A stretch of 64,000 nt of DNA, from the NCBI RefSeq assembly GCF_963665995.1, contig NZ_OY762512.1, forward strand, positions 1,550,001 through 1,614,000, read 5' to 3'. This document shows, piece by piece, positions 55,537 through 63,909 of this stretch. The notes under the pieces are model-generated. The model had not been told where the DNA came from. It made no database searches and saw only the letters and a program-made list of their open reading frames with translations. Position 1 is the first letter of the stretch. Each line of letters opens with the position of its first letter. Made by a program: the position numbers and the translations under genes. This stretch comes from Pleurocapsa sp. FMAR1. GTDB lineage: Bacteria; Cyanobacteriota; Cyanobacteriia; Cyanobacteriales; Xenococcaceae.

Positions 55537-56577
55537 ATGAATTTTTTTGTCCCTGGTCGTCTTTGTCTATTTGGTGAACATAGTGATTGGGCAGCAGAAT
55601 ATCGCCAGATCAATCCTAATATTGAACCAGGCTACGCGATCGTGGTTGGCACCAATCAAGGCATTTATGCTCAGGTCAAAACCCATAGTGATTTAGTTTT
55701 TAAAACGGCAAATCAGCCTCAGATATTAAAGCTAGCTATGGATAAGAATTTGTTGTTAGAAATGGCTCAAACAGAAAATTTCTATAGTTACATAGCGGGT
55801 GTCGCCTATCAAGCTTTGACTCGTTATGGAGTGGGTGGTTTAGAAATTGATAATTATTTAACGAATTTACCTATGAAAAAAGGTTTATCTTCTAGTGCAG
55901 CAATTTGTGTGTTGGTTGCCAGAGCATTTAATTATTTTTATCAGCTAAATTTGACTATTGAAGAAGAGATGAATCTAGCTTATTGGGGAGAAAAAACAAC
56001 CCCTAGCCAGTGTGGCAGACTAGATCAAGCCTGTGCTTTTGGTAACCAGCCAATTTTAATGATTTTTGATGGCGATCGCCATCAGCTAAAACCTTTGACT
56101 ATAGGTCAAGACCTGTATTTTATTGTGGTTGACTTAGCTGGTTCAAAAAATACTCAAGAAATACTGACTCAGCTTAATCAATGCTATCCTGTCGCTAAAA
56201 ATGCTCTAGAAGCTCAGGTGCAAGACTATTTGGGCAGAATTAATGCTCAGATAGTTCAAGAAGCTATTTTGGCTTTAGAGCGAGGAGATGCAGCTATACT
56301 TGGTAGTTTAATGTCACAGGCGCAAACTGAATTTGACCGCAATCTGATTCCTGCTTGTCCTCAACAACTAAACGCACCTATATTACATCAGCTACTTAAG
56401 CACAAACCTTTGCAAGCTTATGTTTATGGTGGAAAGGGAGTAGGATCCCAAGGAGACGGTACAGCACAGTTTATTGCTGACGATCGCCATAGCCAACAAA
56501 AAGCGATCGCCATAATTCAGCAAGATTTTCCGCAGATGCAGTGCTACGAGTTAAATATTCCTCAGTCAAATTTATAA
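55537..56577 (+). CDS. GHMP-family sugar kinase
   Basis: 346 residues. 'PGRLCLFGEHSDW' at 6-18 resembles the galactokinase/arabinokinase N-terminal signature, the ATP loop is 'KGLSSSAAI' at 115-123, and the C-terminal 'VYGGKGVGSQGDGTAQF' is the third GHMP motif. 'EKTTPSQCGRLDQACAFG' lies between. It probably phosphorylates a sugar at C1 (galactose, arabinose or glucuronate type), giving a sugar 1-phosphate; the exact sugar cannot be told. ATG start. A HIP1-based terminator follows at 56581. Confidence 0.85.
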   Translation: MNFFVPGRLCLFGEHSDWAAEYRQINPNIEPGYAIVVGTNQGIYAQVKTHSDLVFKTANQPQILKLAMDKNLLLEMAQTENFYSYIAGVAYQALTRYGVGGLEIDNYLTNLPMKKGLSSSAAICVLVARAFNYFYQLNLTIEEEMNLAYWGEKTTPSQCGRLDQACAFGNQPILMIFDGDRHQLKPLTIGQDLYFIVVDLAGSKNTQEILTQLNQCYPVAKNALEAQVQDYLGRINAQIVQEAILALERGDAAILGSLMSQAQTEFDRNLIPACPQQLNAPILHQLLKHKPLQAYVYGGKGVGSQGDGTAQFIADDRHSQQKAIAIIQQDFPQMQCYELNIPQSNL

Positions 56578-56580
56578 AGA

Positions 56581-56616
56581 TCAAAGGGCGATCGCTTTAT
56601 GGCGATCGCCCTTTGA
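56581..56616. terminator. Bidirectional HIP1-containing hairpin
   Basis: TCAAAGGGCGATCGC (56581-56595) pairs with GCGATCGCCCTTTGA (56602-56616), loop 6 nt: a 15-bp perfect stem between convergent genes, made around two HIP1 octamers. Confidence 0.75.
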
Positions 56617-56676
56617 ATATTCAGTCTAAATAACTGAGGTTAAAAGTATACTTAAAACTTAAAGTGATGTATTAAT

Positions 56677-56988
56677 TTATTGATTTGTAGCTATTGTTTC
56701 GGCATCAACATCAACAACATTAGTCTCGCTACCTATATCTTCGGTTGTTACATTGTTCTTTTCTTGGCGACTTTGCAATTTAGCAAAAGCCATTTGCGAT
56801 AATTCTGTAAATAATAAACCAGCTAAAACCACATCATCAATTTGCCCGACAATTGGAAAGATATCGGGTATGACATCGATAGGACTAACAAGATAGATTG
56901 CTGTCCCAAGCATTACCCACCAGCGATACTTTGGATGACGAATTGCGCTGCGATACCATTCATATAGGGAAGAGAGGGAAAAATTCAT
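56677..56988 (-). CDS. YkvA/DUF1232 family small membrane protein
   Basis: 103 residues. 'RHPKYRWWVMLGTAIYLVSP' and 'IDVIPDIFPIVGQIDDVVLA' form the DUF1232 signature (P-I-D-x-I-P-D). One or two membrane helices; the C-terminal tail is polar. Function unknown across bacteria. Confidence 0.9.
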   Translation of the reverse strand: MNFSLSSLYEWYRSAIRHPKYRWWVMLGTAIYLVSPIDVIPDIFPIVGQIDDVVLAGLLFTELSQMAFAKLQSRQEKNNVTTEDIGSETNVVDVDAETIATNQ

Positions 56989-57102
56989 CTTTGTTTTCGT
57001 GTCCTCGATTAAGTTATTTTTATTATGACACTTCCTAGTTGCTAGCTTAGTGTGGATAACCTCATTCAGATAATTCGGTAAGTACTATGATCTAGTGATT
57101 AA

Positions 57103-57855
57103 TTATGACAAAGCACTTATAGTATTCCAGGCAATTTGATGATTTTTAGTGCCATTTGACCAAAAACCATTAATTAAACTATGCAAAATCAAGATTTTAA
57201 ACTTGTTTTTGATTGTTTTTTTGAAGCATTTTGTAAATAAATAAACAGAAAAACTAATTATTAATATTTTAAATAAAATGTATATTGGTAAATAAATCCA
57301 TAGACAGATGCTAAACATAATTAAAGTAGTAAACCATAAAACTTTAAATAGCCTTGTAAGGGAATTATTAACTTTTAAAGGTAGTTGAGCTAGTATTTGC
57401 AGAATCAACCAGTGATGAGCCTTAATAACTTTTGCTAATAATTGAGGATTTTGACACAAATCTTGCTGAACTTGTTGGAATATTTGTCCTTCTGAATTAA
57501 TAATGCTCCGAACTACTTTTTTTGACTGGCTATGAGAGAATAAATAATTACTGGTAAAGATTAGTGGCGATCGCTCGATAGACATCAAATTTGCTCGATG
57601 TAGCCACTCGTTAAAATTTAATTGTTCTGCTGAAAAATAATTTAGTAGAGCATAATAGCGTAAATCAGCAAGATTATCAGGAGAAAGAGTAAACCTATAG
57701 TTATTTTCTTTTGCTTGTTCTATTTGGCTTAAAATCTCTGGATCAAAACGAAAAACAATTTGATACGGAATAGATAATTTATGGCTAATTCTAGCTCGAT
57801 CTATTTGAATACAAGAATTAAAAATATTGGTGGCTATTGGCTGTTGACTTTTCAC
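57103..57855 (-). CDS. Hypothetical protein with a C-terminal membrane hairpin
   Basis: 250 residues. The first 150 residues are soluble and helical with 'RISHKLSIPYQIVFRFDPEI' and 'NFNEWLHRANLMSIERSPLI'. Residues about 170-210 give two hydrophobic helices ('VLWFTTLIMFSICLWIYLPI'). A basic tail follows. I do not recognise the family. It lies 24 bp behind another unknown gene, probably one operon. Confidence 0.55.
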   Translation of the reverse strand: MKSQQPIATNIFNSCIQIDRARISHKLSIPYQIVFRFDPEILSQIEQAKENNYRFTLSPDNLADLRYYALLNYFSAEQLNFNEWLHRANLMSIERSPLIFTSNYLFSHSQSKKVVRSIINSEGQIFQQVQQDLCQNPQLLAKVIKAHHWLILQILAQLPLKVNNSLTRLFKVLWFTTLIMFSICLWIYLPIYILFKILIISFSVYLFTKCFKKTIKNKFKILILHSLINGFWSNGTKNHQIAWNTISALS

Positions 57856-57879
57856 TAAGTTGCGGATACTAGATTTAAA

Positions 57880-58548
57880 TTAAAACAAAGAGAGCATAAA
57901 TTTAAGCAAACCTCGCCATTGTTGTTCTCCTGCGGTGATAGATTGTTCGTGCAGTTGTAACAATAAATCGCGATCGCTTCGTTCTAAAATAGACTGAGCA
58001 TAGCGGTTCACAATTTTGCCATCCAATTGCAAAGATGTCTGAGCATAGGTAGTATCAGAGATGTTGTCATAACCCGATGAACTACGTAAAATGCGATCGC
58101 GACGATCTAAAGCAGCTTTTCTTTTGCTTAACTGCTGTAGGATATTAATAAAAGTGCGATCGCGCAACAGCTTATTGACCTCAGACATACTTTGCTGACC
58201 ACTATGGGGAATAGCTTCGGGTAACCTAGTCGGGATGGTTTCCCACTCGGAGTTATTCTGACTGAGAATTGGCAAATCTCGTTTAATTTCAGATACTAGG
58301 GTGCGATTGTATAAGGTCGATTTAGGATCGATTACTTGTAAACAATATGCTAGTTCCAACTGACGACGTAATTGCAAATAACGATCGTCTAAAGATGAGT
58401 CAATTGTCGAGCGTTCCAAATAAGAACGAGAAAGATAATATATGCCTTGATAAACTTCCCAAGGAATAAACATCTCGTCCACAATCTCCTCGACTATAAC
58501 GGTGCTAATTTCTACGGCAGTAATACTATCGAGCAAATTATGATTCAT
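57880..58548 (-). CDS. Hypothetical protein, helical
   Basis: 222 residues, charged and helical, no signal peptide. Many Arg/Asp/Glu pairs: 'LDDRYLQLRRQLELAYCLQV', 'ALDRRDRILRSSSGYDNISD', 'ERSDRDLLLQLHEQSITAGE'. No known motif seen. It is upstream of, and tightly linked to, the membrane-hairpin gene at 57103-57855, and downstream of the acidic paralogue pair. Confidence 0.55.
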   Translation of the reverse strand: MNHNLLDSITAVEISTVIVEEIVDEMFIPWEVYQGIYYLSRSYLERSTIDSSLDDRYLQLRRQLELAYCLQVIDPKSTLYNRTLVSEIKRDLPILSQNNSEWETIPTRLPEAIPHSGQQSMSEVNKLLRDRTFINILQQLSKRKAALDRRDRILRSSSGYDNISDTTYAQTSLQLDGKIVNRYAQSILERSDRDLLLQLHEQSITAGEQQWRGLLKFMLSLF

Positions 58549-58781
58549 TAATTGCGTATTGTATGGACTTTCTTTGTTTTGATTTATAGGTTTTTAGCTC
58601 TTAGCTTCTACGAAACAGGGATGATTTTGGATAATCAGCTACGTAAACTGCAATTCATACTTGGAAAATAAATTTTTTTACATCTAGATTAAGCAATTAA
58701 GCATGAGTTGCGTTAAAAGCGATTCTTAATTTATCTCTTACTCCCTGCGGGGAGTATACCCCTTGGCTACTCATTACTTCT

Positions 58782-59576
58782 TTAATGTTGCTCCTCTGGA
58801 GATTCCGAAGAATTCCCCTCTCCTTCCCAATTTTGCCAATTTTGAGCAGCCTCTCGGATATTGAGAGACTTAAGATCGAATACCTCGCACTTTACTTTCT
58901 CATCGTCGGCATCTTCTTTTAGCCAATCACCCCAATCACCTTGTCCTGGCTGAGGATTTTCTTCTGAGCGATCGCTATCATGATCATCATCAAGATCGGC
59001 TAAAGACATTAAATCGTCTACCACGTCATCTTCTTCTGAAACAAAAGAAAGCAGGTTCGGCTCTGGGTTATTAGTTTTTATCCTTGAATTAAAGTCTGAT
59101 GAAACCGCCTTGGTCATGTTGGCAGATAGTTGATTTGTCTCACGCTTTGGGGGTAGAGGCTCTCTAGTTACATCGGCAGCAATATCAACCCAGTTAGAAT
59201 CTTCAGAAGTCTGTTGTTGAAAAGCGGACATTAACTGGAACATCTTTTGGAGACTAATTAGATTATGTTGAATGGTTTGATGTCCTTGAGTTACTTGCTC
59301 AATATGGAACTGTTTAATCTCCGAATAGCGATCGCCAGTTAGCTTTTCGCCAATTTCATTCTCGACTTTGCCTTCAATTAGACTGATGTGGGTGCGTAAA
59401 CTACTATCTCCCTGAGACTGATTAGTATCTGCCTGATGCTGATTGCCTTCGGAGGTAATAATCTTAGTAGTAATATTTAGTTCAGGTGCATTACTCATGG
59501 CAACTAGGAAAGCTTCCTGGATATTGCCTGCTCGGATTGCCTGTTTAAAATCTTCGCTGGATGTCATCTGTTTCAA
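58782..59576 (-). CDS. Hypothetical acidic protein, paralogue of the next upstream gene
   Basis: 264 residues in two parts. Residues about 8-110 ('IQEAFLVAMSNAPELNITTK', 'LRTHISLIEGKVENEIGEKL', 'YSEIKQFHIEQVTQGHQTIQ') align by eye with most of the 110-residue neighbour at 59625-59957. The rest is a low-complexity acidic tail with Asp/Glu runs and Trp repeats ('GDWGDWLKEDADDEKV'). Cytoplasmic, function unknown. The pair arose by tandem duplication with gain of the tail in this copy. Confidence 0.65.
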   Translation of the reverse strand: MKQMTSSEDFKQAIRAGNIQEAFLVAMSNAPELNITTKIITSEGNQHQADTNQSQGDSSLRTHISLIEGKVENEIGEKLTGDRYSEIKQFHIEQVTQGHQTIQHNLISLQKMFQLMSAFQQQTSEDSNWVDIAADVTREPLPPKRETNQLSANMTKAVSSDFNSRIKTNNPEPNLLSFVSEEDDVVDDLMSLADLDDDHDSDRSEENPQPGQGDWGDWLKEDADDEKVKCEVFDLKSLNIREAAQNWQNWEGEGNSSESPEEQH

Positions 59577-59624
59577 GCTTAAATAAAGAACAACTGTTTA
59601 ATTGAGTGAGCAGTATAGACTTGA

Positions 59625-59957
59625 TTATTTATTCAAACGACTTGGACTTAAAAGACGACGCATTTCTTCTAAGCTAGCCAGGTTTTTGATTAAGAAGCCT
59701 TGTTTTTGTTTTACTTGCTCAATATGCCATTGTTGTAATTCCCCATAGGCAGGATTGTCAATCAATTCAAGATCGACTTCATGTTCTACCGTGCCGTTTA
59801 ACAAATTGATTCGTGTCGCAAATCTCTCTGTTGATGGGGATTGAGTAGCTCTATCTAGATCATTTTCAATGCAGGTAGTAACGTTTATTTCTACCGTCTT
59901 ACTCATCGCTATAGTCAAAGCTGCAAAAATTTCTTGAGCCTGAATTTTGCCTTGCAT
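59625..59957 (-). CDS. Hypothetical protein, short paralogue
   Basis: 110 residues consisting only of the module shared with the gene at 58782-59576: 'EIFAALTIAMSKTVEINVTT', 'RINLLNGTVEHEVDLELI', 'YGELQQWHIEQVKQKQGFLI'. It lies 37 bp after the maf gene and 48 bp before its paralogue, so the three are probably co-transcribed. Function unknown. Confidence 0.65.
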   Translation of the reverse strand: MQGKIQAQEIFAALTIAMSKTVEINVTTCIENDLDRATQSPSTERFATRINLLNGTVEHEVDLELIDNPAYGELQQWHIEQVKQKQGFLIKNLASLEEMRRLLSPSRLNK

Positions 59958-59994
59958 TTTTTAAGTTCTAGAGTTTACCAACAGTAGCAGTTCA

Positions 59995-60600
59995 TCACTG
60001 CCAAAAGTTGGTGATATTGTAGCCCAAGTTTTCTAACATTTGATGTAATAGAGGAAGGCTTAAGCCGATGACGTTGCTATGGCAGCCTTCAATTTTCTCC
60101 ACAAACATACCTCCTTTTCCTTCTAAGGCAAAGCTACCAGCACATTTGAGAGGTTCACCCGTGGCAACATAAGCCTCGATAGTGCGATCGCTGATATTAG
60201 CAAAATAAACCTGAGTAATACCGCAGCGAATTATTTTTCTTTGTTGCTCCAGGTCTAGCAAGGCATGACCTGTATAGATCTTGCCCATTTTACCGCGCAT
60301 TTCTTGCCAGCGAGCGATCGCCTGTTGAGATGAGTCTGGTTTACCATAGATGCGATTATTAATTGTCAATATTGAATCACATCCCAAAACTAAAGCATCA
60401 CTAAATTGAGGTGCGACGGTTTCCGCTTTACATCTAGCCAAGGTTGTGACCAATTCAGCAGGATCTTCTATTTGCACCCGATCTTCATCAAAATCGCTTT
60501 TACATACCAAAGGTGCTATTCCTACCATCCGCAGCAACTTCAAACGCGCCGTAGAAGCAGAAGCCAAAACAAAACGAGGAGATGATTTATTTGCATTCAT
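59995..60600 (-). CDS. maf: Maf family nucleoside triphosphate pyrophosphatase
   Basis: 201 residues from ATG 60600 (a GTG two codons upstream is also possible). '[15 protein letters not shown]' at the N-terminus, '[20 protein letters not shown]' with the catalytic Asp, and '[20 protein letters not shown]' near the end. It removes modified or surplus NTPs (dTTP, UTP or m5-type); the subgroup was not resolved. First gene of a probable operon with four unknown genes. Confidence 0.92.
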   Translation of the reverse strand: MNANKSSPRFVLASASTARLKLLRMVGIAPLVCKSDFDEDRVQIEDPAELVTTLARCKAETVAPQFSDALVLGCDSILTINNRIYGKPDSSQQAIARWQEMRGKMGKIYTGHALLDLEQQRKIIRCGITQVYFANISDRTIEAYVATGEPLKCAGSFALEGKGGMFVEKIEGCHSNVIGLSLPLLHQMLENLGYNITNFWQ

Positions 60601-60734
60601 AAGCACCTATATATTTAAACTGCATATTGTACGCTCTGGTATCAGATTAAAATCGGGCAGATTGTAACTGTTTATGCGGATGATGAGACTCTAGTTAATT
60701 AGGCAAAAAATTAAGGTTAATGTTTACGGAAGGG

Positions 60735-60795
60735 GCGTGGGGAGGGACGTAACGTCCCCACCAGGACGGCGCTTATAAAGGGGGAACTTTCCCCC
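60735..60795. repeat. GC-rich palindromic repeat block
   Basis: Contains GGGACGTAACGTCCC and GGGGGAACTTTCCCCC, joined by GGCGCTTATAAAGGG. The last piece resembles CTTATAAAGGG inside the hairpin at about 63902-63913, so it may share a core with the composite repeat. Confidence 0.5.
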
Positions 60796-60824
60796 AGGAA
60801 TAAACTTTGATTCTTACAGATAAG

Positions 60825-60855
60825 CTACTACCTACTACCTACTACCCACTACCCA
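60825..60855. repeat. Short tandem heptamer repeat at the mgdA stop codon
   Basis: CTACTAC is repeated three times from 60825, then CCACTAC and a partial copy. The mgdA stop codon (TAG on the minus strand) lies within the fourth unit. Such heptanucleotide arrays are known as STRRs in filamentous and other cyanobacteria. Confidence 0.65.
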
Positions 60856-62282
60856 TTATTAAGACTGGTTGCTCCTTCATGAACTGTTTTCACCCACTTT
60901 AATCTTTTGGGGCGAATAGACATTCTGGCAGTAATACTTAGCATCACAACTTGCCAGTGAGCCATATAGATTAATCCTCTGATAGACTGTCCAACAATAT
61001 CTAATAGTACGGGCAAAGTTAGAGCTTTGTTTTCGGCGACATGAATACGCACTAAGCCTTTAAATATACCGATAAAACCCCAAACGAATAACAGAATAGT
61101 TATCGGACTAAGAATAGGCAAACGGTGACGAGCGATCGCCAGAATACCATCAGGTACATTGGCAGCGGGAAGAATGTATTGCAACAGCATCCAGCACAGT
61201 AGATCGATTCTTTTGCCAAAGCCCATGGGCTTACTAAAGATATAACGCCAATAATCGAGATAGCGTTGATAACCCCCTTCCGCCCAACGGTTGCGCTGAT
61301 GCCAAAGTGAGCTGGCTTTGGTTACTCCTTCTTCTAACACTCCAGGAGTCAACAAAAAGTCGATGCGCCAATTATCTAGATGCAGACGAATAGTTAGATC
61401 GAGATCGTCGGTAATGGTTTCCTCATTCCAGCCACCACAGCTATTTAAGGCAACACGACTAACAAACTGACCATTGCCCCGTAACTCGCCGATACCATCG
61501 ACAGCAATACGCTGTTGTTGGACATAGCTATCCAATGCCATCTCTGCTGCTTGTCCCTTTGTCCAAAAGTTTTCTGACCTATTGGCGATCGCTTTTCGCA
61601 CCTGTACTGCCCCTGTGTCTTGACTGTCAAATAAAGGCACAACTCTTTTTAGTAAATCTGGACTTACCTTGGCATCAGCATCAAAAACGCCAATAATATC
61701 ACCAAAGGTTTTTGGTAATACCTGATTTAATGCCCCAGATTTTCCGCCACCTGCATTGGCTGCACGATGAACTACTCTTAATTGGGAATATTCCTTGGCT
61801 AATTTATCTAAAATAATTGGCGTATTGTCGGTACTGCGATCGTCTATTGCCCAAACTTCGTATTTATCAGTAGGGTAATCGAGACTACAGAGCATAGCTA
61901 CCAAATTACTAATTACCGTCTCTTCGTTTTTGGCTGCTACTAAAAGAGAAACTTTGGGGACAGATTCTGACTCATCTATAGTCAAGGGCGGAGGCGTATT
62001 TTCAGGTCGAGTAAATAAATAGCGCAGTATTTGCATTCCTACCAAAACAACTATAGCCAAAACGACCCATTTTCCCCAACTTACAAAATGCAGAGAAATA
62101 GTAACTATCCAAATTACCATCAACAAAAAAGCGGCTTTTTGCCTGCGTCCCGCTAGACCTTGAAAGAAATCTTCTCGAAATTCTGCTTCGGCTGCTTCTG
62201 GGTCGGCTAATTCGCTTAGGAGAGAGTTAATGGGGTCGGATTCTAGATCTGATTCCTTTTTGCGCCAATAATTCTCTGCCAT
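60849..62282 (-). CDS. mgdA: Beta-monoglucosyldiacylglycerol synthase
   Basis: 477 residues, GT2 family. Membrane helices at about 48-90 and in the last third. The catalytic parts are 'VSLLVAAKNEETVISNLVAM', 'GVFDADAKVSPDLLKR', 'NEETITDDLDLTIRLH' and 'HQRNRWAEGGYQRYLDYW' (Q-x-x-R-W). The end 'ARMSIRPKRLKWVKTVHEGA' matches the cyanobacterial MGlcDG synthase (Sll1377-type). It transfers glucose from UDP-glucose to diacylglycerol, the first step to galactolipids of the thylakoid membrane. Confidence 0.88.
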   Translation of the reverse strand: MAENYWRKKESDLESDPINSLLSELADPEAAEAEFREDFFQGLAGRRQKAAFLLMVIWIVTISLHFVSWGKWVVLAIVVLVGMQILRYLFTRPENTPPPLTIDESESVPKVSLLVAAKNEETVISNLVAMLCSLDYPTDKYEVWAIDDRSTDNTPIILDKLAKEYSQLRVVHRAANAGGGKSGALNQVLPKTFGDIIGVFDADAKVSPDLLKRVVPLFDSQDTGAVQVRKAIANRSENFWTKGQAAEMALDSYVQQQRIAVDGIGELRGNGQFVSRVALNSCGGWNEETITDDLDLTIRLHLDNWRIDFLLTPGVLEEGVTKASSLWHQRNRWAEGGYQRYLDYWRYIFSKPMGFGKRIDLLCWMLLQYILPAANVPDGILAIARHRLPILSPITILLFVWGFIGIFKGLVRIHVAENKALTLPVLLDIVGQSIRGLIYMAHWQVVMLSITARMSIRPKRLKWVKTVHEGATSLNNG

Positions 62283-62619
62283 AGTTGTTACATTTGCTCG
62301 CTGCTTGTATTTAAAGCGATTATGGCTGTTGTAATATCAGCTTAAAATAATCGCACTGGCTCAATTGTAACCAAAAATGTAAACTTTCTTAGCTAAAATT
62401 TAATAAATGCCTAATGTAGATTAACGACCTTCAGAATTATTGGTTTTCAGCTATCAGCTATCAGCTTTTAGCTCTAAGCTACTACGTATAGAGCTAAATC
62501 AAGTTATTTAGCTACTAAGAAGTTTAATCACGACGAGATAAAGATTAGCTTGTCTATAATCTCAAGCTAGTTTGAAAGCAATTTTTAATTCACACTAAAC
62601 ATTAATAATATTTTTTTCG
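62283..62619. other. Divergent intergenic region
   Basis: About 335 bp with no gene. Contains direct repeats of CAGCTAT/CAGCTTTTAGCT near 62450-62490. It should hold promoters for mgdA and the divergent fusion gene. Confidence 0.4.
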
Positions 62620-63909
62620 ATGATGAACAGTTTGGCTACAGGGTTAGCGATCGCTTTATGCTCGGTACTATGGGTAGAGTTTGTCAGAGATTTTTATCAT
62701 GTTTTGTCCCATCTCTGGCAGCCTTTATATCGTCTTCACATATGGCATCATAAGGTTTTTCGCCGCGACCTCTCCGTTGTTAGCGACACCATTTATCGTC
62801 AGGCGCATTGGTACAATGATGTGCCTGAATCTTTAGTGATGCTGCTGTTGAGTATTTTGCCTTGGAGTCTGGTTTCTGCTTGGGATCTTGCTCCTCAATG
62901 GGCAGCTTGGGCTGGATCTTTCTATACTCTGAGCTTTTTAATAGGCGCGATCGCTCGTGGTTTAGGTATTCCCTTTGTTGACGAGCTTACGGACATTACC
63001 CATCGTCCAGGAGAATTTACTACTCTGCCTTCTCGCTGGCTGGTAAATCGTCCTTACCATTGGCGACATCATTTTGATAACCAGAATGCCTATTTTTCTG
63101 GCACGTTAACGCTTGTAGATAAACTGTTAGGGACAGCACTGTCCTTGAAAAATAAGCGGATAGCGGTTACTGGTGCATCGGGTACTTTAGGCAAGGCTCT
63201 ATTAACCCAGCTACATTTAGCAGGGGCAAAAGTTACCGCTTTTACTTCATCTAATACTGACATTACCTTAAATGTTTCAGGGGAAGATCTGGCTATCAAA
63301 ACCGTAGCTTGGCAAATTGGCAAAGAAGCAGAATTACTAACCTTCTTAGAGCAAATCGATATTTTAATTATTAATCATGGGGTGAATGTTCACGCTCAAA
63401 GAGACGAAGCTGCGATCGCTAAATCCTATGAAGTTAACACTTTCTCGACTCTACGGCTGATGGAGCTATTTTTTCAAACCGTTAAAAGCGATCGCGACAT
63501 GATCACAAAAGAAGTGTGGGTAAACTCCTCAGAAGCAGAAGTAAACCCAGCCTTTAGTCCCTTATATGAGCTAAGTAAAAGAGCGACAGGAGATCTTGTA
63601 ACCATGCGTCGCTTAGATGCTCCCTGTGTCGTGCGTAAGCTCATTTTAGGGCCGTTTAAAAGTCAGCTAAACCCTGTAGGTATCATGTCTGCTAATTGGG
63701 TAGCCAAACAAATTGTTAATTTGGCACGCAGAGATTTCCGTAATATAATCGTGACCATTAATCCTCTTACTTTTATCCTTTTTCCCATCAAAGAACTTTG
63801 GGTTGCTAATTACTTTCGATTCTTTACAGCCACCACAACCAAAGTTGCTCAAAAGCGGTCAGACCCCCTAAAGGGTTCAACAGTTCCTTCAACGGGACGA
63901 GGCTTATAA
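62620..63909 (+). CDS. Fatty-acid-hydroxylase-like and short-chain dehydrogenase fusion
   Basis: 429 residues. Residues 1-170 are a sterol desaturase/fatty acid hydroxylase-like membrane domain with His clusters 'HIWHHKVFRR' (40-49) and 'YHWRHHFDNQ' (147-156). Residues about 178-400 are an SDR domain with 'VTGASGTLGKAL', 'ILIINHGVNVHA' and the 'SPLYELSKRATGDL' Tyr-x-x-x-Lys site. This fused layout is annotated in cyanobacteria as bifunctional sterol desaturase/SDR. The last 18 or so residues ('KRSDPLKGSTVPSTGRGL') are encoded by the repeat starting near 63860, so the native C-terminus has probably been replaced. Confidence 0.85.
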   Translation: MMNSLATGLAIALCSVLWVEFVRDFYHVLSHLWQPLYRLHIWHHKVFRRDLSVVSDTIYRQAHWYNDVPESLVMLLLSILPWSLVSAWDLAPQWAAWAGSFYTLSFLIGAIARGLGIPFVDELTDITHRPGEFTTLPSRWLVNRPYHWRHHFDNQNAYFSGTLTLVDKLLGTALSLKNKRIAVTGASGTLGKALLTQLHLAGAKVTAFTSSNTDITLNVSGEDLAIKTVAWQIGKEAELLTFLEQIDILIINHGVNVHAQRDEAAIAKSYEVNTFSTLRLMELFFQTVKSDRDMITKEVWVNSSEAEVNPAFSPLYELSKRATGDLVTMRRLDAPCVVRKLILGPFKSQLNPVGIMSANWVAKQIVNLARRDFRNIIVTINPLTFILFPIKELWVANYFRFFTATTTKVAQKRSDPLKGSTVPSTGRGL

